From Antedon mediterranea (taxonomy: Eukaryota; Echinodermata; Crinoidea; Comatulida; Antedonidae): a DNA stretch of 64,000 bases. Of the stretch, positions 12,801-25,869 are shown one piece after another. The notes under the pieces were generated by a model. It ran no database searches. It was given only the letters and a program-made list of their open reading frames with translations, and was not told the DNA's origin. Position 1 is the stretch's first letter. Every line of letters begins with the position of its first letter. Position numbers and translations under genes: made by a program. The DNA lies in the NCBI RefSeq assembly GCF_964355755.1, contig NC_092670.1, positions 7,935,201 to 7,999,200 on the forward strand, read 5' to 3'.

Positions 12801-15800
12801 TTTACCTAAGTGGTGGCCTTTAGCTGCTGCATTGTTAAAATCAAATACTTAAATTTTATTAAACAATAACATGTATTAACTTTACGATATTTGAAGTCTA
12901 AAACTAGGTCAAGGTGATTTAAGAAAACATAATTGACACCTACTCAGGACAACTATTGTCATCGTTTAACCGGTTAAACTAGCTACACTTTTTCTACGAG
13001 AAGAAGAAAAATCTCCAAAGTATTGTATTTTAGGTATCAATCAAAATATTGTTTGTATAATTTTCTGTTGGCCTACTGGAAAACAATCTTTCAAAGACGA
13101 AACATATAGCAATGCTTTGTTTGAAAGGTTCAGTTTTTTTTTCTGTTGTAAAACCAAAGTGAAGGATGTTGGGAAGTGCTACAAAACATTAAAGGAAACA
13201 ATAGTTATGTCTTAGATGAAAATTTGCAGGAAATATTGACATCATCATAGTGAAACTGGAGAAGGATGAGGCAGGCAGAAAAATAAGTTTCTTTGTAGTG
13301 CTTTGTATTAAAACCCGGATTTCAGCAACAATCAACCACCAGGATTTTACGTATAACCTAATGTACAGAATCTTGTCTTTGTTAGTGTTTACGGACCGTG
13401 ATTACGTCACACGTTACACAGATTCGGTTAATGAACAATGTCACATTAATTGAGTTTTGTAATGAGGAGTACCTGAACTCAAATCTATAACATAACAAAT
13501 TATTGGTACAAGAAAATCGGATAAAGCTACATTCATTGTTAAATAATGGAAAAAATCATGTTTACATACAAAATGGAACGGCGCCGTCTTCGTTTAGTGA
13601 AATGTGGGAATTGTAGCTTTATGTTTAACTATAGCAGTAACTACTGTATTACACAAAATCATATTATTAATTCTAAAATAAATTGCATTAAGTTTTCCCC
13701 AGAACAAATCTACAGAGTCGTACGTCGTTTATGATAAGAAACCTTAACATCGTAGGTCTGAACAGATTATCTGTTCAAATGAGCAAAACATTGTATCATG
13801 GTATTGTGGTTCATGGTTACCCAATCAAATCAATGCCGTGTAATTGATGGCTGTAATTAATTGGACGTGAAGGTGTTTAAATATAGGTGTTTTAATTAGA
13901 GACAACGTGTGTGCTAAACGTTTTGCATTATCACTGAAAAGTAAGTTATTTTTCTCAATGGTATGATAAATATTGACGTTGTATTATCTCAATAACCAGT
14001 GAGCACTAATTACTTCACACCTGGCGTAATGCCCTTGGATAAAACACGCGCCAAAACACAAAGGTAAGACCTTCGCTGTTTCCTTAATTAATTACTGACT
14101 TAAATAAGACTAGCCCTTGATTTTTAATTGTGTGGCTCGGGCAGAATCTTGTTTTAAATTAACTGAATTTTTATGTATTGAGGCCTAATTTATGTAAGGT
14201 ACAGCCTAATGCCGGTTAGGGCTTCTTTTGCGTAATAAGCATTGCGCATCTTTATCCCAGACTTACGCTTCTCAGATAATAACATATAGGTCTCTCAAAA
14301 TATTTGATAGATTATTAATAAACTGTTTTTAATAACAGTAGATCCCCTATTTTCTTGGTAAATGAACTAGTGACCCCTATACGGGGGACACTGATTGATT
14401 CCATCATAAACAACCCCCCCCCCCCCCTCTACAACCCACCTTAATATGAGTTCTACTGCTACAGAAAAGTAACGTCATGATATAAGTTCCCATGAGATGT
14501 TTTCCCCATAAAATCTATAAATGTATGATGGACGAGCAGGTGTAGAATTTAACAACAAATAACAGCTGATGGTATATCATTTTATTTATTGGATTAGATT
14601 GACCGCTTAGCACAAAATCAGTAACACAACATAACGCACGTGTACAAGTGATATATTTTTTTTTTTAACGCGCCCGTAGCAGGCCTACCGTTCGTAACTG
14701 CTGGGAATAATCGCTGGTAAGACACGGTTTAATTGTTAACGAATATTTTTAACAACCTAAGGCCTAGACGATTTTTCTTCGAACACTCGTTTTTGTACTT
14801 CCTGTGTGCAAAGTAATTAACAACTTTGAAGAAGCCACTCCTCAAATTCTGGTGCTTAAACCACAACACCACTAAATGACAGGTCCAACCCACTGAAGGA
14901 GTCCGTTCCATGAACTGTGATACAAACTGTGATAGCCAGGGAGATATAAAAACTAAATTATTATTTTACATCTCCCTACAGTACAGTAGTATGCCAATAA
15001 TGAACAATTGATGAGTTCAAACATTAATGTAAATGGCATCATTGACTAAACTGACACTACTGTGCACTATTATACGAAGGCTGTTGGACGGTGTTATCCG
15101 GGTGAAACATTAACTAGCAGGTCATAATGTCAAAGCAATAATAAATTCGTTAATCCACGCCTATCCTTTTGTGATCTTATCTTATAAAATCCTTATTTAT
15201 TGGTAAAACTAAATGAACGTAACATAAAAATAGGTGATTTTAATACCAGATCAACGAATAGTAAAAAAAAAATGATTTAGATATAGGGGAATAACCTGTG
15301 ACTGGCTGCCTACCGGGTAATTTCTATACCAGATATATGAATAGGCAAAAAAAATAATAATTTAAATATAGGGGAATAACCTGGGAATCGCAGTCTACCT
15401 GGTGATTTTAATACCATATCTGTGAATGGTATTCAAAATGTATGCATAAACGGCGTGAAACACTATAGCAACGGCCAGTAAATATAACAAGACCCTGACG
15501 GCGACCGTGGTTTCTACTACGGTATTAAAATAGAGTAGTACGGTATTAATTTGCAATGCAAATGTATTTCTTTATTTCATATTTTGTTTTATGGTTAACT
15601 TTAGTCTCAAAATTTTAACATGAAATCGTATTAGAACTCCCTTTGGGACACCTCTATTCAGGGAACAACCCGAACACCTATCCTTAATGGGACAAACGCA
15701 TGAGGGGCAATATTATGTTGTAACACGGTCAACCCCACTAGATGGGATGTGGAAGGTGTCCCATTAATAAACTGTATCATTTTGAACTACAAACAAATAA

Positions 15801-17448
15801 AGCTGAATAAAACATTGTCTTTGGAGCCCTCATTTTCTTGACATGGTATTTTCAAACGGTTCTTTAAAGTGTAATAAATATGGTGATAAACACTTATTAA
15901 ATAAATGTTTAAAATCTGACCTGTTCAAACCCTTAGAAAGTGGTTCAATTCTTGCCTGTAGGGTCGAGGTCGGTAAGTGAAATGATCTTCGAGTAAAAAT
16001 GACGGAAGCTGTCATAATAGGGCCGGGCCGGTTGTATCATAAAAACGTAGAATGCCAATGGGAAATAAGGACTTGAATTGGCCTGGGTTCGGACCCGGGT
16101 AACAAAATGATTCATACAATTTATAGATTATTAATCCATTAATTAATATATAAATATACACAAGTATACGATAAAAAATGATGTTCGAGACGTCGAAAAA
16201 GCACTGCTAAAAACTTTTTTATGATAAAATACTTTTTTACAGTTACGAAATGTGTAAAAGGTTTTTAGAAAAGGACTAATTTCCCTGATTTAGTGTAATT
16301 AGACTTCGTATTCCTAATTAATTCGTATTAATTAATTACCAAATGTATTCGCAAACTTATTAGGGTCTACTTATGACACTTTGAATGAATGGAAGACGTA
16401 CGTAAATAGACAATATGCAAAACCGTAAAAATGAAATTTAAATAATCATGATGATTTAGATTAAAATAAAACCGAAGTAGCCTACTTGATGTTGATGACG
16501 TACTTAGGGACCTAGTATAATATTAGATTAGACTCGACGTTGTGTATTTGTTTGTTAAAATTCCTTAGGAATTTATTTTGTTAGCTATCGAGAGTATTAC
16601 GACGTTTTATGTGTATGTCGTACAAAGATAACCATAGATCATACAAACAAATGCTATACAACTAGAATTAACAAACAAAACCCAGTAGAGATTAGGTTTA
16701 AAATGAATCAAAGCTTGCGAACGAGATCTATATAGTTGAAGACGTCAGCCAAGGCCTACTACAATACAGATAATGAACATTAATACTAAAAAGCTACTGT
16801 CACTCGTTTGTATATAAACTACGTTGTTTTACATTACACAAAAAAAACGTATAGTGTCAATATCACTTTTGAGATTGTTGGTTTGATATAAAATCGTAAT
16901 TGTTTCAAAGAACTGTGTACATGCGCACCTCCGTGAATGTTCCAACAAAGTCTAATATGTTCTAGAAATTCATAAGGGAGTCCGTTCAAACGTGTATAGT
17001 GACCCGATTCCCGGCACGTTATTGTATTAAGTATTGATTGAGAACATGTGCTTTTGTTTAGTAGATACAATCGATTATAGTACGCATAGGCCTAATCTCA
17101 AACAAATTATAACATAATAAGTAAAAGCAATTGAAAGACTGTCATACATGTGTTAGGCCTAGTATATGACTACGAGTAGGCCTACCTACAACACCGAATA
17201 CAGTATCCGATCGGATCGCTACCTGTGTTTTGTATTAATAATGCGAGCAATGCTTTTATATTATCCTCCTAACGATCATTATATCAAAATGCGTTTTTGG
17301 TTACTTTCTTTGATATATGAAAAATGTAACTTACTGTAGGCCTATTCCTTTGTATCTCGTCTTCTACTTCTCGAATTATCGCACAATCTCCATTCACAAT
17401 AAGAATCACAAATATGACTTTAATGAATAACATTTCTGTAAGATCCAT
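3692..17448 (-). CDS. PDGF/VEGF-family secreted growth factor, five exons (298 aa)
   Basis: Seen: coding exons on the minus strand at 17335-17448, 5349-5514, 4764-4978, 4185-4465 and 3692-3812. Introns are GT-AG, the phases match at every junction, and the total is 897 nt. Residues 1-23 form a signal peptide (hydrophobic core around residues 7-20, then DCA). The cystine-knot domain spans C107-C189, with Cys at 107, 139, 145, 146, 152, 187 and 189, ending in the KCEC signature. Sequons lie at N135 and N161. A tail from about residue 216 carries ten more Cys. Family knowledge: PDGF/VEGF dimers are extracellular ligands of receptor tyrosine kinases that guide cell migration and vessel or coelomic tissue growth. 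Inference: an invertebrate PVF/VEGF-C-like ligand. Further small exons could hide in the 11.8-kb first intron, and the transcription start is not defined. Confidence 0.88.
4185..4465 (-). CDS. PDGF/VEGF-like gene, exon 4 (KCEC knot end and Cys tail)
   Basis: The acceptor TTTTCAG is followed by GTG TTG TAC. The exon codes residues 166-258 and two extra bases. It contains the closing knot cysteines C187 and C189, a Ser/Thr-rich linker, then C216, C220, C230, C232, C235 and C243, and a basic stretch (K-K-G-K-R). The frame would read TAA at 4181-4183, but that triplet lies inside a consensus GTAAGT donor starting at 4184. I therefore treat the stop as intronic in the main transcript. Confidence 0.82.
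4764..4978 (-). CDS. PDGF/VEGF-like gene, exon 3 (first half of cystine knot)
   Basis: A long pyrimidine tract precedes the acceptor. The exon codes residues 94-165, including C107, C139, C145, C146 and C152, and ends K-T-V-M at a GTAAGT donor (phase 0). The spacing from C107 to C139 (31 residues between) is close to that of the first and third knot cysteines in VEGF-A. The sequon at N161 sits where VEGF-A carries its glycosylated Asn. Confidence 0.88.
5349..5514 (-). CDS. PDGF/VEGF-like gene, exon 2 (propeptide region)
   Basis: The acceptor is a pyrimidine-rich tract ending TTTTTCAG, and the exon begins GAC AGT TAT (D-S-Y). It codes residues 39-93 and one extra base, and ends at a GTAATA donor. 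The region is hydrophilic and Tyr/Glu-rich, without Cys, as expected for the segment before a cystine knot. The phase (one base carried over) matches the next exon. Confidence 0.8.
6681..6728. promoter_or_regulatory. cluster of three TGACGT half sites
   Basis: Three TGACGT hexamers lie within about 45 bases. They are embedded in a short tandem repeat built on ATTAGTTGAT, and the last gives a full TGACGTCA (CRE/ATF octamer). It lies in the first intron of the growth-factor gene. Regulatory use is inference only. Confidence 0.35.
7018..7047. repeat. six-base microsatellite (GATACA)n
   Basis: About five tandem units of AGATAC run into GATAACTTTTATTGTCC. This ending resembles the 3' tail of some retroposons, but no element body is recognised upstream. 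Confidence 0.7.
8301..8468. mobile_element. MITE family B, copy 1
   Basis: Begins GAGCTCTGTCTACACTA and ends TAGTGTAGACAGAGCTT, an inverted pair of about 16 bases. The interior has mirrored arms (AGTGTGATGTGCCCAAATATGG against ATATGGGCACATCA). It is about 168 bp without coding capacity. Relatives are at 34540-34660, 56920-57060 and 62251-62321. Confidence 0.75.
9571..9641. repeat. 28-bp inverted repeat with 15-nt loop
   Basis: Left arm 9571-9598 and right arm 9614-9641 are complementary over 28 positions with one mismatch, separated by 15 bases. The size (71 nt) would suit a pre-miRNA-like foldback or a small cruciform. The sequence is AT-rich and partly self-palindromic, so function is uncertain. 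Confidence 0.75.
10294..10385. mobile_element. MITE family A, truncated copy 3
   Basis: Starts TAAGCTTGGTTCCCAA and carries GACGTAAGCG and GACCAATGACAAGCGACA. The right half is missing. Confidence 0.5.
15235..15425. repeat. 85-bp tandem repeat, about 2.3 units
   Basis: The phrases ATACCAGAT and ATATAGGGGAATAACCTG recur with a spacing of 83-87 bases. The units differ by small changes, including the length of an A run. The block lies in intron 1 of the growth-factor gene. Confidence 0.7.
15637..15775. mobile_element. family C dispersed repeat, diverged copy
   Basis: Contains TTTGGGACACCTCTATTCAG and TTAATGGGACA, the vocabulary shared with copies near 52310, 52857 and 54586. Its ends are not clear. 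Confidence 0.4.
17335..17448 (-). CDS. PDGF/VEGF-like gene, exon 1 (signal peptide)
   Basis: Starts at the ATG at 17448 and codes 38 residues. MDLTEM is followed by a run rich in Ile, Val and Phe, then NGDCA, giving a likely signal-peptidase site after residue 23. It ends CCT ACA before a GTAAGT donor at phase 0, which fits the phase-0 acceptor at 5514. The TAGGCCTA octamer at 17337-17344 lies inside this exon and codes part of N-R-P-T. Confidence 0.8.
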
Positions 17449-20400
17449 TTCGTATGTTCAAATCAACGGTATACTTACTTTCCTGTAACTTCACATGCTT
17501 TTATTGCAGCCCTCTTAGAGGGCGACAAATTCAAAATGTTAATAGTGTTATTTTTGGAAATACAAGGTCGACTGTTATTGGACAATGTTTATAAATAAAA
17601 TATTCGTTTAATATATCATCTTTTGTTTGATATACACCCAATTTTACGCCACGTCGTCATTAGTGTGAAAAATATCCTTTTTTTGGAGAAAATTAGTAAC
17701 GATTGACGTAACCACTTTTCACCGGTATAATCAGTTACATTTAATTTATGACAACCGATTCAAAAAAGATAAATATTTCTATTATACATAAATACGACGA
17801 CGCCATTCTTATTTCAATTTTTAAAAGCATAATGACTGTTCTATATCTAATTGTACAACTGCTTTTGTTTTCCTTAATGCAATTTTGATTTTATACTACT
17901 GTATTAATAAAAATAGGACTTACAAAACCCCTCTTAAAAGGCTAACCTTTAAGCTTAAGTCCAGACTAAGCAATCTGTCGCTAATGCTAGGACACAACAC
18001 AAGGACGTACAGGCAGCACAAGTCAATAGGCCCTAAAAAAATAGGCCCAAATACAAATGTTTAAAAAAATGTACGCCATTATATTATGTTCTTTGAAAAT
18101 AAATGGAATACAAAAGATGAATTGGAGGGTAGTAATTATTTATCTTGCTAGTATGTGATAATAATGTATATACCCTTGCATATTTAGTTATTTCAAACAA
18201 ACATGGATAGATAATGATCTAGGCCTACTGGGCTGAATTGCGCATTGGTATGTAGGCCCTACAACATACAATTTTTATCACACCACGCTCGTACAATTAA
18301 ACTGGAATGGGATGGACCGACACACCATGGTACTCCCTATTTTATTATATTATTATTAGTGTTATTTCGGACGTCGAATTATAAAAATATAAGTAAACAA
18401 TCGCGCTATTATTTTACTATTACTTTCCCCCAAATTGTTTTATTGTTTTAATATTTAAATTATAGGCCATATTTCTTAGTTAATTGCCGGTGGATTAAAT
18501 TGAATGTCCATTCTTATTTTTCAACGCCATGTCCGTATAAAGTAATCTAGATGAAAGGTTTTGATGGGTTATTTAATCCGCGTCAAGTTAGCAGACTGTA
18601 ATTTCCAACATCGCCTAGAGAAAAAGATATCATCGCGAAATGGAAATTAAGACAGATCATCACTTAAAGTTAAAGAAGTGTCCTTGTTGGTTTACTTAAG
18701 ATCATCAACGAGTTGGACAGATTAACACAAACTATAACACTTATCTTGTGCAATAATTAGCTGAATTGGATCAACTGAATAGTCTGTTACACTAATACTA
18801 CCGGTCAATGTATTGTCACTCTTGATATTTTCCATTTAACTTGTACACATCATGATTTTCGTATAATTTGTAAAATTGCATCCGGTATAAATTTGCAAAT
18901 ATTATGGATTATGGTTTGTACGGATTATATTTTCCATATACTACTATTTTGTAAGCAAGTAGGTTAGTTACTAGCCTCAACAGATTATGCAGCTGTCACT
19001 AGACAGAGTCTAACAGACTATTGCAATTTTCTCCCGTATGCTTGTCTGGGTATCCAAACTAAATACCGTTCTGATGATTAACGAAGGTGACCATATCTTA
19101 AGGTTTTCAACTTATTTGGTCACCTTCACACTCATCATACTTTTTTAAAATCTAAATATTTAAGTAAAATGCATATTGATGTGTGTGGAAAAGAATTAGG
19201 CCTAATAAACAAACAAAACAAACAAACAAGTCTAATTATGCATATAGTGTATATCATGCTATGTATAAGCTCATAAACAATGTATACGTGATATGTGTAT
19301 TCAAGATACCTAATGCACCGGGAACCAGAATAGCAAGTTTATTAAATAGCGTATTTGCGGATTAATATTACAAAATATTGAGGATAAACGTAAAATCAGA
19401 AAACAAAAGATTGAAGAACATGAATAAAGGCGGATGTACTCCCACAAAAGATAACAAAAGTAGGGTTTTTTTAAAGAGCCGGAACTTTCGAACCTGCCCT
19501 TTGGTTGGGCGTAAAGTTAGAACATTTCCCCAAGTTAATGTCACGGGAATGTGTCTCCTTATAGGATGTTTCCTATAGCGGTATCCCACAGGATTCTACT
19601 CTATAAAGTGTTAGTTTGAAAACGACTATATATGTCGTGTATATGTTCAGCAATGCATTCCAAGATGAGACAATCCTCTTTTTTTTTTCTTTATTGTGTA
19701 CACTTTGTTTATTGCATGCACTCTGAATCAACGGTTTTACGTCCCATCCAAGAGACAAGGCCATTATATGAGATAGGCCTATCTTGTCTTTAATGCAATA
19801 GGTACGACATGGAATCATTTCTATAACCCATGCGTCTCACTAAATAAATAACGTCAGCGTCCCCTGTAAATAAAGTTTCCCGGTACTGTGTATATACAAA
19901 TGTTTCTCCGGTATCACAGGAATATTTTGTAATAAAAAAAACAATGTGTTTCACGTGTAACTACTTTTTAACCTAACCTAACATGATACAGGCATCCCAT
20001 GTGATACAAATGAGTTTCTGTATTACCATATAAGCCTATTCCTGTGAAAATATTGTAGTTTGTGGAGATACAGCACTAATAATCGTATATAATTGTTTTG
20101 CCAATTGACTTAAATTAAATTGCATTTTCGTTCAGACCAAATTGCAAAATTGTTTACAAATTGGATTCAGTTGCATGAGAAGAGATACTTTTTGGAATAC
20201 TAATTTCAGTATCTAGTTATATCATTCATCGATCTGTAGTTTGCTGCTATCTAATTTATTAGATTTTAAGTAAATTTCTGAAAGATAATTCAAGCATAAA
20301 TACAGAGAACCAATCGGTAATATTATCATTATTATTATTATCTATTTTTACGGTTATTCACATTGTTACCTAGTTCACCAGATTCTATTTTGTATCTCCA

Positions 20401-23400
20401 TGGTATAAAGTATCATGGCAAATAATACAAATACAACGTCACATACGTATCACACATGTGTCATTGTAATTACGGCGCCCCGTACAGAATTTTCTAAAAA
20501 CCTGTCAGACTTCTTTTCAGTTGAAGTGTTTCAATGTGATGTAATGCAACAACAAAAACAGAAATGTTGAATTACCTTTAATATAGCGCGAAAGTTTGAT
20601 AGAAACACAAAACCTGTAGAATTCGAGGCACTACCTCTAATTTATTAATTGGTTTTTATTTTTAATCTTTCTACACAAATATTGAAACAGAGATGTAGGC
20701 CTATAGGGATAGCAAAAGTAATGAAACTGTCATCTTGTGATGTGCTTAACCAAACACCCCGTAAGTATATACTGAAAAAAGATAGGCATATAGAATATGC
20801 TACTTATGAAATAATTTAACATTCTAAGTATGTAGTTATCTGATAACGTGTTTATTTAATTTCATTTTGTTAATCATCCTGTCTATTTGAAAAACAATAG
20901 GAATTTACTGGGTAATTTGAACTGATAAAAGAAACTGCCTATTTTCCAAAAATCACGTAGGCCTAACACACAAAAATGTAAAACAATATGACACATAATT
21001 GGAATGTATGATCAATACAAAAAATTGACTAGCCCTTTACAACTTCCAAATATGTATAAATCATCATTTGTTTGTTATTTTATGTTGCCATTGGACGCGG
21101 ATGTTACATTACAATATGAAACGCACCCTTTTTTTTATATTTCAATTATGATAAATTGATAAACAGTTTAGTTATCGTTATCCAAATATTTATATTACTG
21201 TATTGTGATTTAACTGTGTTAACGATATTATAAGTAACCCGGATGTAAGATAACAATTATTAACTATTGATCGGATGCTGACCAAAGATTGATTGAATTG
21301 TTATTAATATTCCACACACGTACAAATAAAACAAAGTGAAAATGCATTAAAGATGTATTGTCCCCAAAAAACACTATAACACACACACAATAAACCAGAC
21401 TTTAAATAGATGAATGATTTTGTAGTTTTAAATCAATTCCGTAGAAAAAATCGCTGTGATGCAGCAATGGAATATTTACAAGCCTCGGTGTGATACATGT
21501 AAGATTACCGACTTGTTCCCAGATTTCATATCGATGTACATTCGTACAATATGATACAATGTAATATTTATTAAGATTTGTGTACTTGTAAATCCATATA
21601 TAAATAGAATTGGGGATTTTCGATGGTATTCCTGTAATTTTACCATAATTTACATATTTCAGGCAATTTGCATACCATCGGGATGAGTGATAGAGGTGTA
21701 ATGCTCAAATTTTAATCTCATCATATGTTACCATTCAGAAAAGAAAAATCTCTATTTACAATTTGTTTCACTCAAACTAGATTGCCTATCCTAAAATTAA
21801 TATCACATCTGCTAAAATGTGAATGTTGTAATAACATTAACATCTGTAACGCATAGCGTATCGCATTCTCAGATTGTAGATAAATCATGTAAAACTGAGG
21901 TCTGAAAATATACTTACATGTGTCAAAACTGCATTAGGCCAGTTATGTTATATGAATTTAACAATAAAAGTGAGCTTTTAAACGGTATATTAATGATCGA
22001 AAATAAATCCCACACATTAATGATTGTTTGTCGACCTTGGTTGCAAAGTTGTATGTAAAAGTATATGCCCATTTATTTGCACCGACTCAGGAGGATAGTC
22101 TATCACACTATACTAATACTTTCTCTTGTACAGTGCACACCGTCCTCTCCTATGCTTTTATCTGCTTGGATCAGTACATGTGCGAGAGGAAAATTGTTCT
22201 GAAATCCGAATAAGAACGTTTAGAATAATAGGTCTCTGGAGATGGTTTCAAAGTTTTCTCAAAACTTCATTACGCGAGATGCAATACATTCATTCATTCA
22301 TTCATTCTTTCTTGGAGATCCAAGAAACATTTATTATATATGGCCTTTGGCCCAAATAATATACAATGTAATACAATATTAAGTGCGAGTGCGTTTAAAA
22401 ATTCTGTTCTACGTTTAAATGAAAAAAATAAATATTTTCCAAGTTTAACAATAAGATCAGTATTTGTGGCAGACATAAGATAAATATATTTTAATTTAGT
22501 TGGGTTGTTTGTATAAAAGGAAAACATATATTTAGTTCTAATATCTGAATAAAATGGAAATACAATGCGAAAGATAATAATTTGGTTAAGTTTAGCGCTT
22601 ATATTACAAAATCTGAGGCCACCCCAACCGCATATTTTAGTAATCCACCATTGCTATACTCGGAACCCCTCTATACGCCTTCCACTTGAAGATGTAATTC
22701 TTAAAAGTAACCTGTTCTGTACCTGTTTTTGAATTAAGCCTATAGGCCCATATTACGGACTTTTATTTGGAAGGAGGGAAATATTCAATAAATTAACCCT
22801 TGCTTACTTCCCTTTGTCTGCTTACTGTACGGTACTGGCAGTACATACATTTGAAATTAAATTTGCTCAAACCACCTGGACTCTACATCGACATTTAGTT
22901 CTCCACATCAGACGGGACAACATGCACGGTCGAATTTCTAGACATTCTTAAAAACAATGTTTATAAACGTAAATCCAAAGAGCAGTTTTATAACCTTTGG
23001 CAAACTACCTAATATACGTAAAGTACAGCTACACGAAAAACCCTGATGGAAGTTGAAATAGACAGACTGTCATTGCATGTGTTTAAATTTAACTGTTAAT
23101 GTATATGTAATGATTTTCAATCAAAACACTTATAATGGTAATACTTGATTAATATTAAAACAATTTTACAGTGGATGAGCAACTCATTTTAATTAATGTT
23201 CTGTTTAAATGACTTTTCAGCAGCCGGTGCATAATTGTAACATAAATGAATCAGTACTCGTAGAACTGTTGTTAATAATTTAATTCAAAAAGTTTATTCA
23301 CATGCAAAACTGATGCTGCCACAGTACAGTACATCCAATGGTTTGTAAGAACACAATAATAAGGAAAAACAAATACATTGCCAGAAATAGTTGACCAATA

Positions 23401-25869
23401 TATCTTTCAAAGTCTTTTTAAAAAGGTTTGTCCAACATCAACATTGATCATTAAAATAAGAACACAAGTAGGCCTTATTACAATTGTTTTTTTTTTTTTT
23501 TTTTAAACCATATTTAATGAGGGTGATCCATCTAGCTATTGCTGATCATTAGGGACCCTCAGAGGTTCACAAGACAAACATATACACAAGATGCTCTACA
23601 TAAACAAAGTCTTATTACAAGTCTTTGGGAGTGGAGAATTTGGTCCTTAGAAAAAATTAAAAATTGTATCATGTTGGATTATAGTTAGGGTACAAATTTT
23701 TTTTTTTTTTGCCAAGATAGGAACAATATTGGAATGCCGGCTACCTCAGCCATCTAATACAGCAGCATGTCAAACCAACAATCTATGTAGGCGCCTACTA
23801 TATTTTCAAAAAATTGCCAAAATAAGCAGAGGTGTTCCCTCAGTTCCTGTCTCAAAATGTAGAATGCGATGAACAAACTTTTCTGCCTACTAAACAAAAA
23901 TTAATATACTTGACGGAGTTTCATCAGACATTGCCTCTGTTGTACGTCCTCCATGATGGGAATACAAAAATGATTGATTGAATAATTTATTGATTGGTGA
24001 ATTGATTGATTGATTATTCGATTGATGAATTGAATCTGTGGATGAAGAAAGGAAGTCGATATTCAATCGAACTTATAGACTTTTGAAATAAAGTGGTCAG
24101 TCTAATGGTACACGACCTGCTTATATAGCATGAAACTCGGTTTGTACGATTATTTTCTATTCATATTGTAAATTAGTATCATAAAATAGTGTCCTTGACT
24201 TTTTGTCTTTTGAGAGTGAATTTGCTTTCCTGTTTTGAGTGACAAATTTACTTTGTTTTACCGTATTTAGACCTGGAGTAGTCCTACTTGATTGACAGGT
24301 TTATTATAAAAATTGTTTTCACGTGTGATGACTAACTATAATAGGTACGATACCTCGATCATCTTACCCAGGGTCCCCTTCTTATTACTGTCATTATACA
24401 TTATATTTGTTTATTTGTTTGTTGAACTTTCGGTTTTTAATCTACGGCACTCGCTAAAAAAGAAAATCTGAAGAATATGCCCAAAAAAAGGAAAATCTTC
24501 AGTAATTTATAAAAATGAAACTAAAATATTAAGTTGTTTGTTTGTAACTGGGAGATTAAAATGTGTGTGAAGGTACAGTATTGTTGTTCATTTGTAAATT
24601 AACGTTAACCGTAAATTTCTTGTATAAATAATGCACGTTTTAGAAGGGCTGTACATTGATTTTACTGTTATTTTTGGCAGCGATTGCCTTCTCAAAAGAC
24701 ATTTCTAATCTAAACACAAATTGTCCGTATCTTCCCAATCGCTTTTACAAAACAATTGCTATTAGTATGGAGTCAGAATACAATCATTTGTTTAACAAGC
24801 AAGAAAACAACCAACCATTAGGAGTTTAAATGAGACCTTTCTATTGTTTATTTATTTATTATTATTTGTGTTGTTGTTCAATCAATACAAGTACTATCAG
24901 AGAACATAGAGAAGCATGTAGTTACAGTATTCGCAATTGTAAAACGGTATACTCTATCGGTCGCACGTACTTCTTCAAAAATATATGTTACCGGTCAAAG
25001 GGTATTAGGATGTTATGGCCAGCCACCTCTTGAATTATTTTACAAATCCCATTGATACCATATTGCAAAGAAACTAATGCATGTTCTTTTACTAAATTAA
25101 GTTTCACCACACAATTTCAAAGAATTGTTCATCCAGCTTATAGACGTGTCTACAATGTCTGTCTCAAGGTAAAATAACTGACCAAACGACCATCTCTAAT
25201 TCATTCTTTTTTTTAATTTCTGATATTACATCCACAACATAGAATGTTAATTTGCACAAACGTTGGATAGTGGAAGCACTTTGCAGATTATAGTTTAATT
25301 TAGCAATTACAATTGTTATAATTTCTGGTTTGTAAACTATAAATGAAGTTAGGCCTATACTTTAATAGTCATAAACGTGTAAAGAAGATATGGTGATAAT
25401 TTTACGAAGCTCTGATGTATGTGATATTAGACATTAATTAATAATATTTAGTGTCTATTATTACAACGGTTTATGTGTGAAGTCATCTAGAAATGGTTTC
25501 GAAAGTACACTGGCCGTATTGATTAAACGTTGCTTTTTTTGTAAAAGTGCATTGCTGATTGGTAAAAGTTACGTCATTTATTTGTAAGTGTCTTTGTAAA
25601 AGTATACCGGTGTTTGTTTGCATTATTGAGAGATTAAAATGTGTGAGGAGGTGGTACTGCTGTCCATTTGTAAATTAACTTTAGGCCTAAACGTTGTCTG
25701 TTTATTAATAATGCACGATTTGAAGAGGTTGTACGTTGATTTTTCTTATATTTTTTTCATCGAAAGAGAAATGTATAATGGCAAAACAAATTTCCGTTTG
25801 TCTTTCACAATTTTATTTTTACATCAGTTAGATTTATCAATTCAATGTCATCAATTTTAAGATTTGGAC
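17449..25869. other. intergenic stretch between growth-factor and bHLH genes
   Basis: No gene could be supported. I see many TAGGCCTA octamers, a diverged direct duplication (24540-24680 and 25610-25765), a CATT microsatellite near 22289, poly-T runs near 23487 and 23697, and an ATTG-rich degenerate microsatellite near 23970-24030. The first few hundred bases should include the promoter of the minus-strand growth-factor gene, but no core element stands out. Confidence 0.55.
24540..25765. repeat. diverged direct duplication of about 150 bp
   Basis: The segments 24540-24680 and 25610-25765 share GAGATTAAAATGTGTG, CATTTGTAAATTAAC, AATAATGCACG and TACATTGATTTT-like phrases in the same order and orientation. 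The copies carry many substitutions and small indels, so the duplication or shared element is old. No coding potential is conserved between them. Confidence 0.6.

Larger units (their letters stand above)
5515..17334 (-). other. large first intron of the PDGF/VEGF-like gene
   Basis: This stretch of about 11.8 kb has no further exon that I can support. It contains a MITE of the B family (8301-8468), a truncated MITE of the A family (10294-10385), a perfect-looking hairpin (9571-9641), a cluster of TGACGT half sites (6681-6728), a six-base microsatellite near 7018, an 85-bp tandem repeat (15235-15425), a C-homopolymer near 14413 and many TAGGCCTA octamers. Confidence 0.65.
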
